DNA from: JAMOQA01 sp964420365
GTDB taxonomy: Bacteria; Acidobacteriota; Polarisedimenticolia; J045
Direction: 5' to 3'
NCBI GenBank assembly: GCA_964420365.1
Contig: CAYQTA010000026.1
Location: 1 to 11,119, forward strand
Length of the DNA stretch: 11,119 bases
Shown here: piece after piece, positions 1-5,538 of the stretch
Numbering within the stretch: the stretch's first letter is position 1
Layout: every line of letters starts with the position of its first letter
Made by a program: the position numbers and the translations under genes
The notes under the pieces: generated by a model
Told to the model about the DNA's origin: nothing
The model's input: only the letters and a program-made list of their open reading frames with translations
Database searches by the model: none

Positions 1-1730
1 TCGGCTTCCCGGCCCCGGCTCGCCCCGGGACCTGGCAGGTCTCCCTGCGGGACGGCAACGGCCGGGCGATCGCGACGAGCACCCTCGTCACCTGGCGGCA
101 CGACCCCGACGGCCCCTGGGTGGAGCCGGCCGACCCGGGAAGGGAGGGGCTTCCTCCCGACCGGTGGACCGGCACGGAGGACACCGATCGTCCCTACGTC
201 GAAAAGGAACGGCGTCTCATCCCGCTGGACTTCGGGTTCCGCTACGCCCACCACGACTTCCTGTTCCTCGATCGCCACGCGGAGCTCCTGGGACGGCGGG
301 TCCTTCACCTGGGCTGCAACGCCGGGATCGGCTCGATCATCCTCGCGCGACTCGGGTTCCTCGTGCACGGCGTCGACGTCCAGCGCACCGCGATCGAGCA
401 GGCGCGCGCCTTCCGCGACCGGGAGCCGGTCGAGGTGGCGGAGCGCGTCACCTTCCAGTGGGCCTCGTTCCGATCGATGGAGCTGCCCGAGGGCTGGTTC
501 GACTCCGCGGTGGCATTCGACGTCCTCGAGCACCTCCACCCGGCGGACCTCGAGGCCCTGCTCGAGCGGGTCGGGCGCGCCCTCCGACCCGGCGGTCACC
601 TTCTCGTCCACGTGCCCGAGGGCGACAGCTTCCCGGACCCGGCCCACGTCAGGAAGTTCTCGGCAGAGGAACTGCGGGGCGAGATCGGGCGGCGGTTCCA
701 TGTCCTCGACTGCCGGGTCGTCGAGGAGCACGACGGCCAGGGGAACCGGAGGATCGAGCTCGTCGCCCGGACCGCGCCGGCCGCCGCGGCACCGCCCGCC
801 GGCGGGATGCGCCCCGCGGCCGATCCCGTCGACGACCTGCTGCGCCGCGTGGACTCGTTCGACTCGTCGTTCTTCAACGAGTACTACACGCCCGAGAAGG
901 CGCGGCGCGCGCTCCGGGAACTGATCCTCGCGGTCCGCGACCGCAGGCCCTTCTCGATGATCCGCTTCAGCGACAACGAGGTCCGGCTTCTCGGCTACGG
1001 GCTGGTTCCCCTGGGAACGCGCACCCTCGGGGAGGAGGCGGCCCACCTGCGGCTCCATCTCGGCGTCGATCCCCTCGAGATGACCCTCGAGCGGTTCCAC
1101 CGGGTACGCGACGAGTTCCTCGCGGCGGGGCGAGAGGCGGAGGTCCTCGGGACGCACCGGTACACGGTCAACACGGACTGGCACGAGGAGGCGGAACGCG
1201 TCTTCGCCGTCCTGGACCTGCCGTACGGCGAGCGGGAACTCGACCTCGCCTGGAACGCCGAGATCCTGGACCGGGGATTCCTCCTGCCGCTTCTCGGGAT
1301 GGGCCGGGTCCTCCTCGTCGGGAACCCTGCCCCGAAGTGGGCCGGCCTCCTCGCCGACCCGGCCTACCGCGAGCGCTACGCCTTCGTCGGCATGCCCCGG
1401 GGGGAGATCGACCTGGCCGGGGCCGTCTTCGTTCCCCACGAGGGAACGGCGGCGATGCGGCGGTTCGAGGAGCTCTGGGACGAGGTGCGCCGCCACGAGT
1501 TCGACCTCGCCATCGTGGCGGCGAGCGTGGTCGGAAAGCTGCTCGCCGGCAGGATCCGGCGAGAGATGGGGAAGGTCGCCCTGGACGTCGGGTGGTGCAT
1601 GCAGTTCCTGGCCGACTGTTCCTCCCCGGTCAGCAGCTCCCGCCAGCTCGGCCGCCGCGGGTTTCGCAACCTGTTCCGCGGCAGGGGCGAGCCGGGAGGG
1701 CTGCCCCCGGACGGTCCCCGGGACTTCTGA
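1..1730 (+). CDS. Methyltransferase/GT-D glycosyltransferase fusion protein (5' end outside window)
   Basis: Two enzyme domains are visible. A class I SAM-dependent methyltransferase comes first: motif I VLHLGCNAGIG (bases 300-332), the acidic loop GVDV, then FDSAVAFDVLEHL (from 498) and LRPGGHLLVHVPEG. After a Pro/Ala linker near 775-825 comes a GT-D-type (DUF1792-like) nucleotide-sugar glycosyltransferase domain: FSMIRFSDNE (to base 980), a VLLVGNPAPKW strand near 1310-1345, and GKVALDVGWCMQFL near the end, matching the family's usual GxVAlDiG close. Residue numbers here count from the GTG at base 120, but that GTG need not be the start: the frame (codons from base 3) is open to the left edge and reads like a beta-strand segment (GTWQVSLRDGNGRAIAT), so the gene probably begins upstream with another domain. 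The likely role is building or methylating a surface polysaccharide; the substrate cannot be told. The fusion is clear; the role is inference. Confidence 0.85.
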   Translation, partial: GFPAPARPGTWQVSLRDGNGRAIATSTLVTWRHDPDGPWVEPADPGREGLPPDRWTGTEDTDRPYVEKERRLIPLDFGFRYAHHDFLFLDRHAELLGRRVLHLGCNAGIGSIILARLGFLVHGVDVQRTAIEQARAFRDREPVEVAERVTFQWASFRSMELPEGWFDSAVAFDVLEHLHPADLEALLERVGRALRPGGHLLVHVPEGDSFPDPAHVRKFSAEELRGEIGRRFHVLDCRVVEEHDGQGNRRIELVARTAPAAAAPPAGGMRPAADPVDDLLRRVDSFDSSFFNEYYTPEKARRALRELILAVRDRRPFSMIRFSDNEVRLLGYGLVPLGTRTLGEEAAHLRLHLGVDPLEMTLERFHRVRDEFLAAGREAEVLGTHRYTVNTDWHEEAERVFAVLDLPYGERELDLAWNAEILDRGFLLPLLGMGRVLLVGNPAPKWAGLLADPAYRERYAFVGMPRGEIDLAGAVFVPHEGTAAMRRFEELWDEVRRHEFDLAIVAASVVGKLLAGRIRREMGKVALDVGWCMQFLADCSSPVSSSRQLGRRGFRNLFRGRGEPGGLPPDGPRDF

Positions 1731-1742
1731 GGCAGGACGACA

Positions 1743-1770
1743 ACGGGCCGGCCCCGCGGGGCCGGCCCGT
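1743..1770. terminator. Perfect 28-bp palindrome, probable bidirectional terminator
   Basis: The half-site ACGGGCCGGCCCCG (1743-1756) is followed directly by its exact reverse complement (1757-1770), with no spacer. It lies 12 bases after the stop of the glycosyltransferase fusion and 25 bases after the stop of the opposing minus-strand gene, where a shared terminator is expected. The plus-strand flank (CCCGTCGTTCTCT) is only moderately T-rich and the minus-strand flank has no T run, so termination could rest on the strength of the stem or on Rho. Confidence 0.6.
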
Positions 1771-1795
1771 CCCGTCGTTCTCTACTGCCGGCGGC

Positions 1796-2320
1796 CTACT
1801 CGTCCGACGACTCCATCCCCTTGGCCTTGAGCTTCATCCGCACCTTGTAGGTCTTCCCGTCCTTGGCCTCGAGCTTGCCCCGGACCTTCATCTTGTACGT
1901 CAGCGTGCCGTCCTTCGTCCGGAGCTTCGCCCGGGCCCCTCCGTGCACGGCGAGGACCTCGTCGACGCTCCCGAGATCGAGCATCTCCTCGAACACGTCC
2001 TCGACGAGCCCTTCCATGTACGGATCGGTCAGCTCGACCTTGATCCGCTTCCCCTTCTGCGTCCACGAGCCCGGGGCCGCTTCCGCCATGGTCGTCGGCA
2101 TCTCGTCGATCCTGACGTAGAGGTACCCGTCACCGAAGAACACCTCGCAGAGGTACTGCTCCGTCGTCTTCCCCTGGCCGGTGACGCGCACGGTCACGGT
2201 CGCCGCACCCACCCAGTCGGTCTCGGTCACGTCCATTGCCGGCGTGCCGGCCTGGACGGGCACGAGGAGAGCCACCCAGGTGGCGACGACCGCCACCATC
2301 CACCACGACCTGTTCCGCAT
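1796..2320 (-). CDS. Exported protein of unknown function, paralogue of the 2493-3047 gene
   Basis: This 174-residue protein has an N-terminal Sec signal peptide: MRNR, a hydrophobic core (WWMVAVVATWVALLVP) and a likely cleavage after VQA at residue 24. The mature part looks beta-rich, with alternating strands (ATVTVRVTGQGK, YLCEVFFGDGYLYVRI, RIKVELTD), a single Cys in YLCEVFF, and a basic C-terminal section (LTYKMKVRGK, DGKTYKVRMKLKAKG). I do not recognise the family. It aligns along its length with the next minus-strand gene: D-V-x-x-T-x-W at the mature start, W-T-Q-x-G-K in the middle, DLGSV, and DGKTY(K/R)V near the end. The start codon at 2318-2320 is supported by a purine-rich GAAAGGAA Shine-Dalgarno just upstream. 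Location should be the periplasm or outside the cell; the function is unknown. Confidence 0.8.
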   Translation of the reverse strand: MRNRSWWMVAVVATWVALLVPVQAGTPAMDVTETDWVGAATVTVRVTGQGKTTEQYLCEVFFGDGYLYVRIDEMPTTMAEAAPGSWTQKGKRIKVELTDPYMEGLVEDVFEEMLDLGSVDEVLAVHGGARAKLRTKDGTLTYKMKVRGKLEAKDGKTYKVRMKLKAKGMESSDE

Positions 2321-2412
2321 CGGGATTCCTTTCTGCTGGGCCCGGGACTGCCGGGCCGGGACCGGGCGGGAGTCGGGGGCGGGGGCCGGTCCCCCGTCCG
2401 CCTCCCCGGCCC

Positions 2413-2441
2413 AATATGGACTCCGCGGGCGTTCCGATCCA
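2413..2441 (-). promoter_or_regulatory. Weak promoter candidate for the 1796-2320 gene
   Basis: On the minus strand an AT island in otherwise very GC-rich sequence gives CATATT (2418 to 2413, 4 of 6 matches to TATAAT). A poor -35 (TGGATC, 2441 to 2436) lies 17 bases upstream. It sits about 95 bases before the start codon and overlaps the hairpin at 2422-2465. It is offered mainly because the paralogous gene has a similar TATATT island in a comparable place. Confidence 0.25.
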
Positions 2442-2465
2442 CCCGGGATCGTTCGCGCCCGCGGA
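2422..2465 (-). terminator. Long interrupted hairpin after the 2493-3047 gene
   Basis: TCCGCGGGCG (2422-2431) pairs exactly with CGCCCGCGGA (2456-2465). Inside it CGATCC pairs with GGATCG around a five-base loop, separated from the outer stem by a small TTC/TTCG internal loop. It starts 27 bases beyond the stop codon of the upstream minus-strand gene, so it would terminate that transcript. No strong U tract follows on the minus strand, so intrinsic termination is uncertain. Confidence 0.5.
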
Positions 2466-2492
2466 AATCCTGTCGGCCGTGTTGCCCGGGGC

Positions 2493-3047
2493 TCAGTCCT
2501 CGTCCTGGACGAGTTCGCGGCCCTTGGCCTTGAGGGAGACCCGGTAGGTCTTGCCGTCGCGCCCGACGACCTTCCCCCATTCCTTGTGCTTCCAGGTCAA
2601 CTGCTTCTTCTTCGGCTTCAGCCGGGCCTTGGAGCGCACGTGGACGACCGGGACGTCGGTGACCGAACCGAGGTCGAAGATCTCCGAGTAGACCCATGCG
2701 AGGTCCTCTGCGGCCATGCCGGACGCGAAATCCTCGGAGAACCGGATGCGGATCGTCTTGCCATGCTGGGTCCACGTGGCGTTGCTCGCGCTTTCGGCCG
2801 CGCCGAGGGGAGCCGCGGCCTTGGCGCCTCCGCAGGCGAATGCCCACTCGCCGTCCGCCTCGAAGTACAGCGTGCACTCCCTCGACTCGACCTCCTTGCC
2901 GTGGCCCTGGACCTTCATCACGATCGTGACGGGCCCGCTCCACGTGGTACCGGAGACGTCGGGAGCACTGCCAGCCACCGACGGGGGCACGAGGAGTGCG
3001 AGGAAGAGGGCTGCGGCCAGGACGGCCAACGGGCGACTCTGCTTCAT
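2493..3047 (-). CDS. Exported protein of unknown function, paralogue of the 1796-2320 gene
   Basis: This 184-residue protein starts at the ATG at 3047. The frame stays open upstream to 3527, but the chosen start is followed at once by a classic signal peptide (MKQSR, hydrophobic LAVLAAALFLALLVPP, cleavage after SVA at residue 25) and is preceded by AGGAGGA six bases away. The mature protein begins with DVSGTTWSGPVTIVMKVQGHGK, has two Cys (ECTLYF and FACGGAK) and ends with a very basic section (RLKPKKKQLTWKHKEWGK) before GRDGKTYRVSLKAKGRE. It shares spaced motifs with the neighbouring 1796-2320 gene, including an aligned Cys, so the two arose by an old tandem duplication. I do not recognise the family. 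The beta-rich, secreted character suggests a periplasmic or surface protein; no catalytic motif is visible. Confidence 0.8.
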   Translation of the reverse strand: MKQSRPLAVLAAALFLALLVPPSVAGSAPDVSGTTWSGPVTIVMKVQGHGKEVESRECTLYFEADGEWAFACGGAKAAAPLGAAESASNATWTQHGKTIRIRFSEDFASGMAAEDLAWVYSEIFDLGSVTDVPVVHVRSKARLKPKKKQLTWKHKEWGKVVGRDGKTYRVSLKAKGRELVQDED

Positions 3048-3053
3048 TTCCGG

Positions 3054-3060
3054 TCCTCCT
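3054..3060 (-). promoter_or_regulatory. Shine-Dalgarno that fixes the start at 3047
   Basis: On the minus strand the bases read AGGAGGA, with six bases before the ATG at 3047-3045. This near-perfect site is the main reason for rejecting the longer open frame that runs upstream to 3527. Confidence 0.8.
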
Positions 3061-3121
3061 GTTCTTCTCTTTGGTCGCGTTGTTCGCGCCGGCCGCACCA
3101 ATGGGCCGGCACCCGGACGGG

Positions 3122-3150
3122 AATATAGGTTCCGACGCCCCGTCCGGCAC
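3122..3150 (-). promoter_or_regulatory. Promoter candidate for the 2493-3047 gene
   Basis: A minus-strand TATATT (3127 to 3122) lies in a GC-rich region, with a weak -35 (GTGCCG, 3150 to 3145) exactly 17 bases upstream. Transcription would start near 3115, giving a leader of about 68 bases. The -35 end adjoins the inverted repeat at 3151-3170. Confidence 0.4.
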
Positions 3151-3170
3151 GGCCCGGAACGTCCCGGGCC
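3151..3170. repeat. Inverted repeat, copy 1 of an operator-like element
   Basis: GGCCCGG and CCGGGCC flank a six-base centre AACGTC. The element resembles the one at 3224-3244: both contain ACGTCCCGGGC and a GCCCGG left arm. It lies beside the -35 of the minus-strand promoter candidate. Confidence 0.4.
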
Positions 3171-3188
3171 CGTCCATGATGCTCCGCC

Positions 3189-3216
3189 GTGACATCGGGC
3201 GGGAACGTGGTACGAT
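3189..3216 (+). promoter_or_regulatory. Extended -10 promoter for the lipoprotein gene
   Basis: GTGACA (3189-3194) resembles a sigma70 -35 box. Sixteen bases later comes TACGAT (3211-3216), preceded by TGG to give an extended -10 of the form TGnTACGAT. Transcription would begin near 3223, at the left edge of the second inverted repeat, giving a leader of about 57 bases. A nearly identical core, TGGTATGAT, precedes the kinase gene at 6280-6288. Confidence 0.55.
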
Positions 3217-3223
3217 TTCCTTT

Positions 3224-3244
3224 CGCCCGGGCACGTCCCGGGCG
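3224..3244. repeat. Inverted repeat, copy 2, at the predicted lipoprotein transcription start
   Basis: CGCCCGGG (3224-3231) and CCCGGGCG (3237-3244) form a perfect eight-base inverted repeat around CACGT. Placed immediately after the predicted -10, it could be an operator for a dimeric regulator or a hairpin in the 5' leader. Confidence 0.45.
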
Positions 3245-3279
3245 CTGGCCATCGAACCCCCAACGGAGGAGAGAAATCG

Positions 3280-3672
3280 ATGAAGAAGATCCTGGTGCTC
3301 GTGGGCGTCCTGGCGCTGCTGCTCGCCGTCGGCGCCTGCAACAACGCGAAGAAGGAAGAGGCCCCGGCCGCCCCGGCCGCCGAGCAGGCCGCCCCCGCCG
3401 AGGTCCCGGCGACCGTCCAGGTCTCCGCCGAGGGGACCAGCTTCGACCCGCCGGTCGCCGTCGACCTGTTGCCGGACGGTGCCTGGTACTGCACCGACGA
3501 GAACGGCATGGTGACCTGGGCGGCCACGGAGAAGACCGAGGGCCAGCTCTGCCCGGACGGGAAGACGGAGCCGATGCAGAAGATGGCCGCCCACGAGGAA
3601 GAGGGCGAGATGGAAGGCCACGACGAGGCGGCCGAGGCCGCCGAGGAAGGGGAGCACGGCGAGGGTCACTGA
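3280..3672 (+). CDS. Small lipoprotein with His/Glu-rich C-terminus
   Basis: This 130-residue protein has a type II (lipoprotein) signal: MKK, a Leu/Val-rich core and lipobox VGAC, with the lipidated Cys at residue 20. It is followed by NNAKKEE and an Ala/Pro/Glu linker typical of a tether. The middle holds WYCTDENGMVTWAATEKTEGQLCPDG, with two Cys 22 residues apart. The C-terminal third is a low-complexity acidic stretch with regularly placed His (EGHDEAAEAAEEGEHGEGH), which could bind metal cations weakly. The WYC...GxxCPxG...M pattern faintly recalls the small heavy-metal-binding domain YTCPMHP...GKCPxCGM, but one Cys is missing, so I do not assign it. A strong Shine-Dalgarno (GGAGGAG, near 3265-3271) precedes the ATG. 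The gene is monocistronic, between its own promoter and terminator, and is probably anchored on the periplasmic face of a membrane. Function unknown. Confidence 0.85.
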   Translation: MKKILVLVGVLALLLAVGACNNAKKEEAPAAPAAEQAAPAEVPATVQVSAEGTSFDPPVAVDLLPDGAWYCTDENGMVTWAATEKTEGQLCPDGKTEPMQKMAAHEEEGEMEGHDEAAEAAEEGEHGEGH

Positions 3673-3696
3673 CCCCCGTTCCCCGACCGAGACGAG

Positions 3697-3729
3697 CGGC
3701 CGCCCTCGACGGGGCGGCCGTTTCCTTCC
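3697..3729 (+). terminator. Rho-independent terminator after the lipoprotein gene
   Basis: CGGCCGCCC (3697-3705) pairs with GGGCGGCCG (3712-3720) around a six-base loop TCGACG, and a T-rich run TTTCCTTCC follows. It starts 24 bases after the lipoprotein stop codon and ends only about 12 bases before the next start codon. Confidence 0.75.
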
Positions 3730-3741
3730 GCGGACGAGACG

Positions 3742-5538
3742 ATGCCTGCGTTGCGTGACGACCTGGTCGGGGCGCTCGCCCGGATCGACGGCAACGGGTA
3801 CCGTGCCTACCGGGAGATCGCCGGATCCTGGCTGCTTCGCGGCCCGGGGAACCTCCTGCTCGAGCTGCACGTGGACCACGTCCAGGGGGACCCCTTCGCG
3901 TCCCCGTCCCGGGTGCGGGTCCGGGTCGACCGCCGGGACGCCCCGGCACCCGCGGACCTTTCCGCGACCCGCGTCCGGCGGGTCGCCCTGGCCGACTTCC
4001 TCGCCCGCCGGGTCGCCCGCGAGTTCTCCCGCCGGCGCGGGACGGTGGGCGGCACCGGGAAATCGGGACTCCTCTCGATCGACGCGGGCGGCCAGGAGGT
4101 CCTCGAGCGGGCCGCGTTCGTCGTCGACGACCTGTTCCTCGAGGCCCGGGTCGAGGTCGGCCTGCCGGCCGCGGGTCGGCGGGTGCTCGGCCGCCAGGCG
4201 GCCCGGCTGCTGGCCGAGGAACTGCCGGCCGCGATCGCCGCCGCCCTGGGCGCCGTGCCGGGAGGCGGTCCGTGGCGCCTCGAGGACCGGGCCCGGGCCT
4301 TCGTCGACTGCATCGACAACCAGGAAGCAATCCGGGCCCGGCTCCGCGAGCGGGGTCTCGTCGCGTTCGTCGCCGACGGGGCGGTCCTCCCCCGGGAGTC
4401 GGGGGCCTCCGACCGGCCCCTCCCCCGGGACGAGGCGGTGCCCTTCCGCTCCCCGGGGGAACTGCGCGTCACCTTCGAGCTCCCGCACGGGGTGGCTCCC
4501 GGCGGCGCCCGACGGGTCTCGGGGATGGGAATCCCGGAGGGCGTGACCCTGGTCGTCGGCGGCGGCTACCACGGCAAGAGCACCCTCCTCGATGCGCTGC
4601 AGCGGTGCGTCCACCCCCACGTCCCCGGGGACGGGCGGGAGTACGTCGTCACCGACCCCGACGCGGTGAAGATCCGGGCCGAGGACGGGCGTGCGGTCAC
4701 CGCCGTCGACATCTCCCCCTTCATCCGGGACCTCCCGGGTGGCCGGTCCACGCGGAACTTCCGCACGGACGACGCCTCAGGGTCCACCAGCCAGGCGGCG
4801 AACATCGTCGAGGCCCTCGAGGCGGGCGCACGGGTCCTCCTGCTCGACGAGGACACCTCGGCCACCAACTTCATGGTCCGGGACGCCCGGATGCAGGCCC
4901 TGGTTGCCCGGGAGCACGAGCCGATCGTGCCGTTCGTCGACCGGGTGCGGGAGCTGCACCGGCGCCTCGGCGTCTCCACGGTCCTGGTGATGGGTGGGTC
5001 CGGGGACTACTTCGACGTGGCCGACCGGGTGATCCTGATGCGCGAGTACGCGCCCCACGACGCGACGGAAGAGGCGCGCCGGGTCGCCGCCGAGCGCCCC
5101 ACCGGGCGCCGCGTGGAGGCAGAGGTTCCGCTCTCCCCCCCACCGGGCCGCGTGGTCGAACCTCGCAGCCTCGACCCGTCCCGGGGTCGGCGGGAGGTGA
5201 AGATCGACGCCCGGGGAACCGACGAGATCGTCTTCGGCACCTCGACGATCGACCTCCGCGGGGTCGAGCAGGTGACCGACGCGTCCCAGCTCCGGGCGAT
5301 CGGTCTCGCGCTGCACCTGCTGGCGAGCCGCTTCCTCGACGGACGGACCGCCCTCCCCCGCGCGCTCGACCTGCTGTTCGAGCTTCTCGACCGGGAGGGG
5401 CTCGACGTGCTCGACCCCTTCCACCGGCCCGGCCGGCACCCCGGGCGCCTGGCCCGGCCGCGGCGCCAGGAGGTCGCGGCGGCCCTGTCCCGGTTGCGGG
5501 GCCTCCGGGTGCGGGAAGCCGCGGCGGGGGGGCGGTGA
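3742..5538 (+). CDS. Predicted ABC-class ATPase (COG3044 / MRB1590-like)
   Basis: This 598-residue protein matches the ABC_ATPase family (PF09818, COG3044). Its eukaryotic member MRB1590 is a trypanosome mitochondrial protein linked to RNA editing; bacterial members are uncharacterised. The N-terminal section is diagnostic (LARIDGNGYRAYREI, LHVDHVQGDPFASPSRVRV). Walker A is GGGYHGKST at residues 273-281. A family-specific DASGSTSQAAN (344-354) stands where an ABC signature motif would act. Walker B RVLLLDED has Asp369 and Glu370, followed by TSATNFMVRD. VLVMGGSGDYFDVADRVI continues the core (switch region). All catalytic residues look intact. The start agrees with family N-termini, although no strong Shine-Dalgarno is present (GGACGAGACG only). 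The protein is presumably cytoplasmic, with a soluble core and no membrane segments. Its stop overlaps the sfsA start as GTGA, pointing to translational coupling. An RNA- or DNA-handling role is inference from MRB1590 and the nuclease neighbour. Confidence 0.92.
   Translation: MPALRDDLVGALARIDGNGYRAYREIAGSWLLRGPGNLLLELHVDHVQGDPFASPSRVRVRVDRRDAPAPADLSATRVRRVALADFLARRVAREFSRRRGTVGGTGKSGLLSIDAGGQEVLERAAFVVDDLFLEARVEVGLPAAGRRVLGRQAARLLAEELPAAIAAALGAVPGGGPWRLEDRARAFVDCIDNQEAIRARLRERGLVAFVADGAVLPRESGASDRPLPRDEAVPFRSPGELRVTFELPHGVAPGGARRVSGMGIPEGVTLVVGGGYHGKSTLLDALQRCVHPHVPGDGREYVVTDPDAVKIRAEDGRAVTAVDISPFIRDLPGGRSTRNFRTDDASGSTSQAANIVEALEAGARVLLLDEDTSATNFMVRDARMQALVAREHEPIVPFVDRVRELHRRLGVSTVLVMGGSGDYFDVADRVILMREYAPHDATEEARRVAAERPTGRRVEAEVPLSPPPGRVVEPRSLDPSRGRREVKIDARGTDEIVFGTSTIDLRGVEQVTDASQLRAIGLALHLLASRFLDGRTALPRALDLLFELLDREGLDVLDPFHRPGRHPGRLARPRRQEVAAALSRLRGLRVREAAAGGR

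Noticed and set aside
2339..2357. Small hairpin GGCCCGG/CCGGGCC upstream of the 1796-2320 gene
   Set aside because: A seven-base GC stem is common by chance in sequence this rich in G and C, and nothing around it suggests a role.
164..2533. 789-codon plus-strand open frame across the glycosyltransferase gene and beyond
   Set aside because: It is out of frame with the clear methyltransferase/GT-D gene, is dominated by Arg, Pro and Gly, has no domain motifs, and runs over a terminator-like palindrome and two opposing genes. It is a high-GC shadow.
3048..3527. Upstream extension of the 2493-3047 gene to a 344-codon product
   Set aside because: The extension would cross the divergent promoter region and the lipoprotein gene. 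The ATG at 3047 has an ideal Shine-Dalgarno and begins a textbook signal peptide.
2227..4620. 797-codon minus-strand open frame antisense to the lipoprotein and ATPase genes
   Set aside because: It overlaps four better-supported genes. Its translation is low-complexity Gly/Arg/Pro, a mirror of the GC3-rich codons on the other strand.
3742..5538. Reading the ATPase gene as an ABC transporter ATP-binding subunit
   Set aside because: It lacks a permease partner and the LSGGQ signature. Its N-terminal and DASGSTSQAAN motifs belong to the soluble COG3044 family instead.
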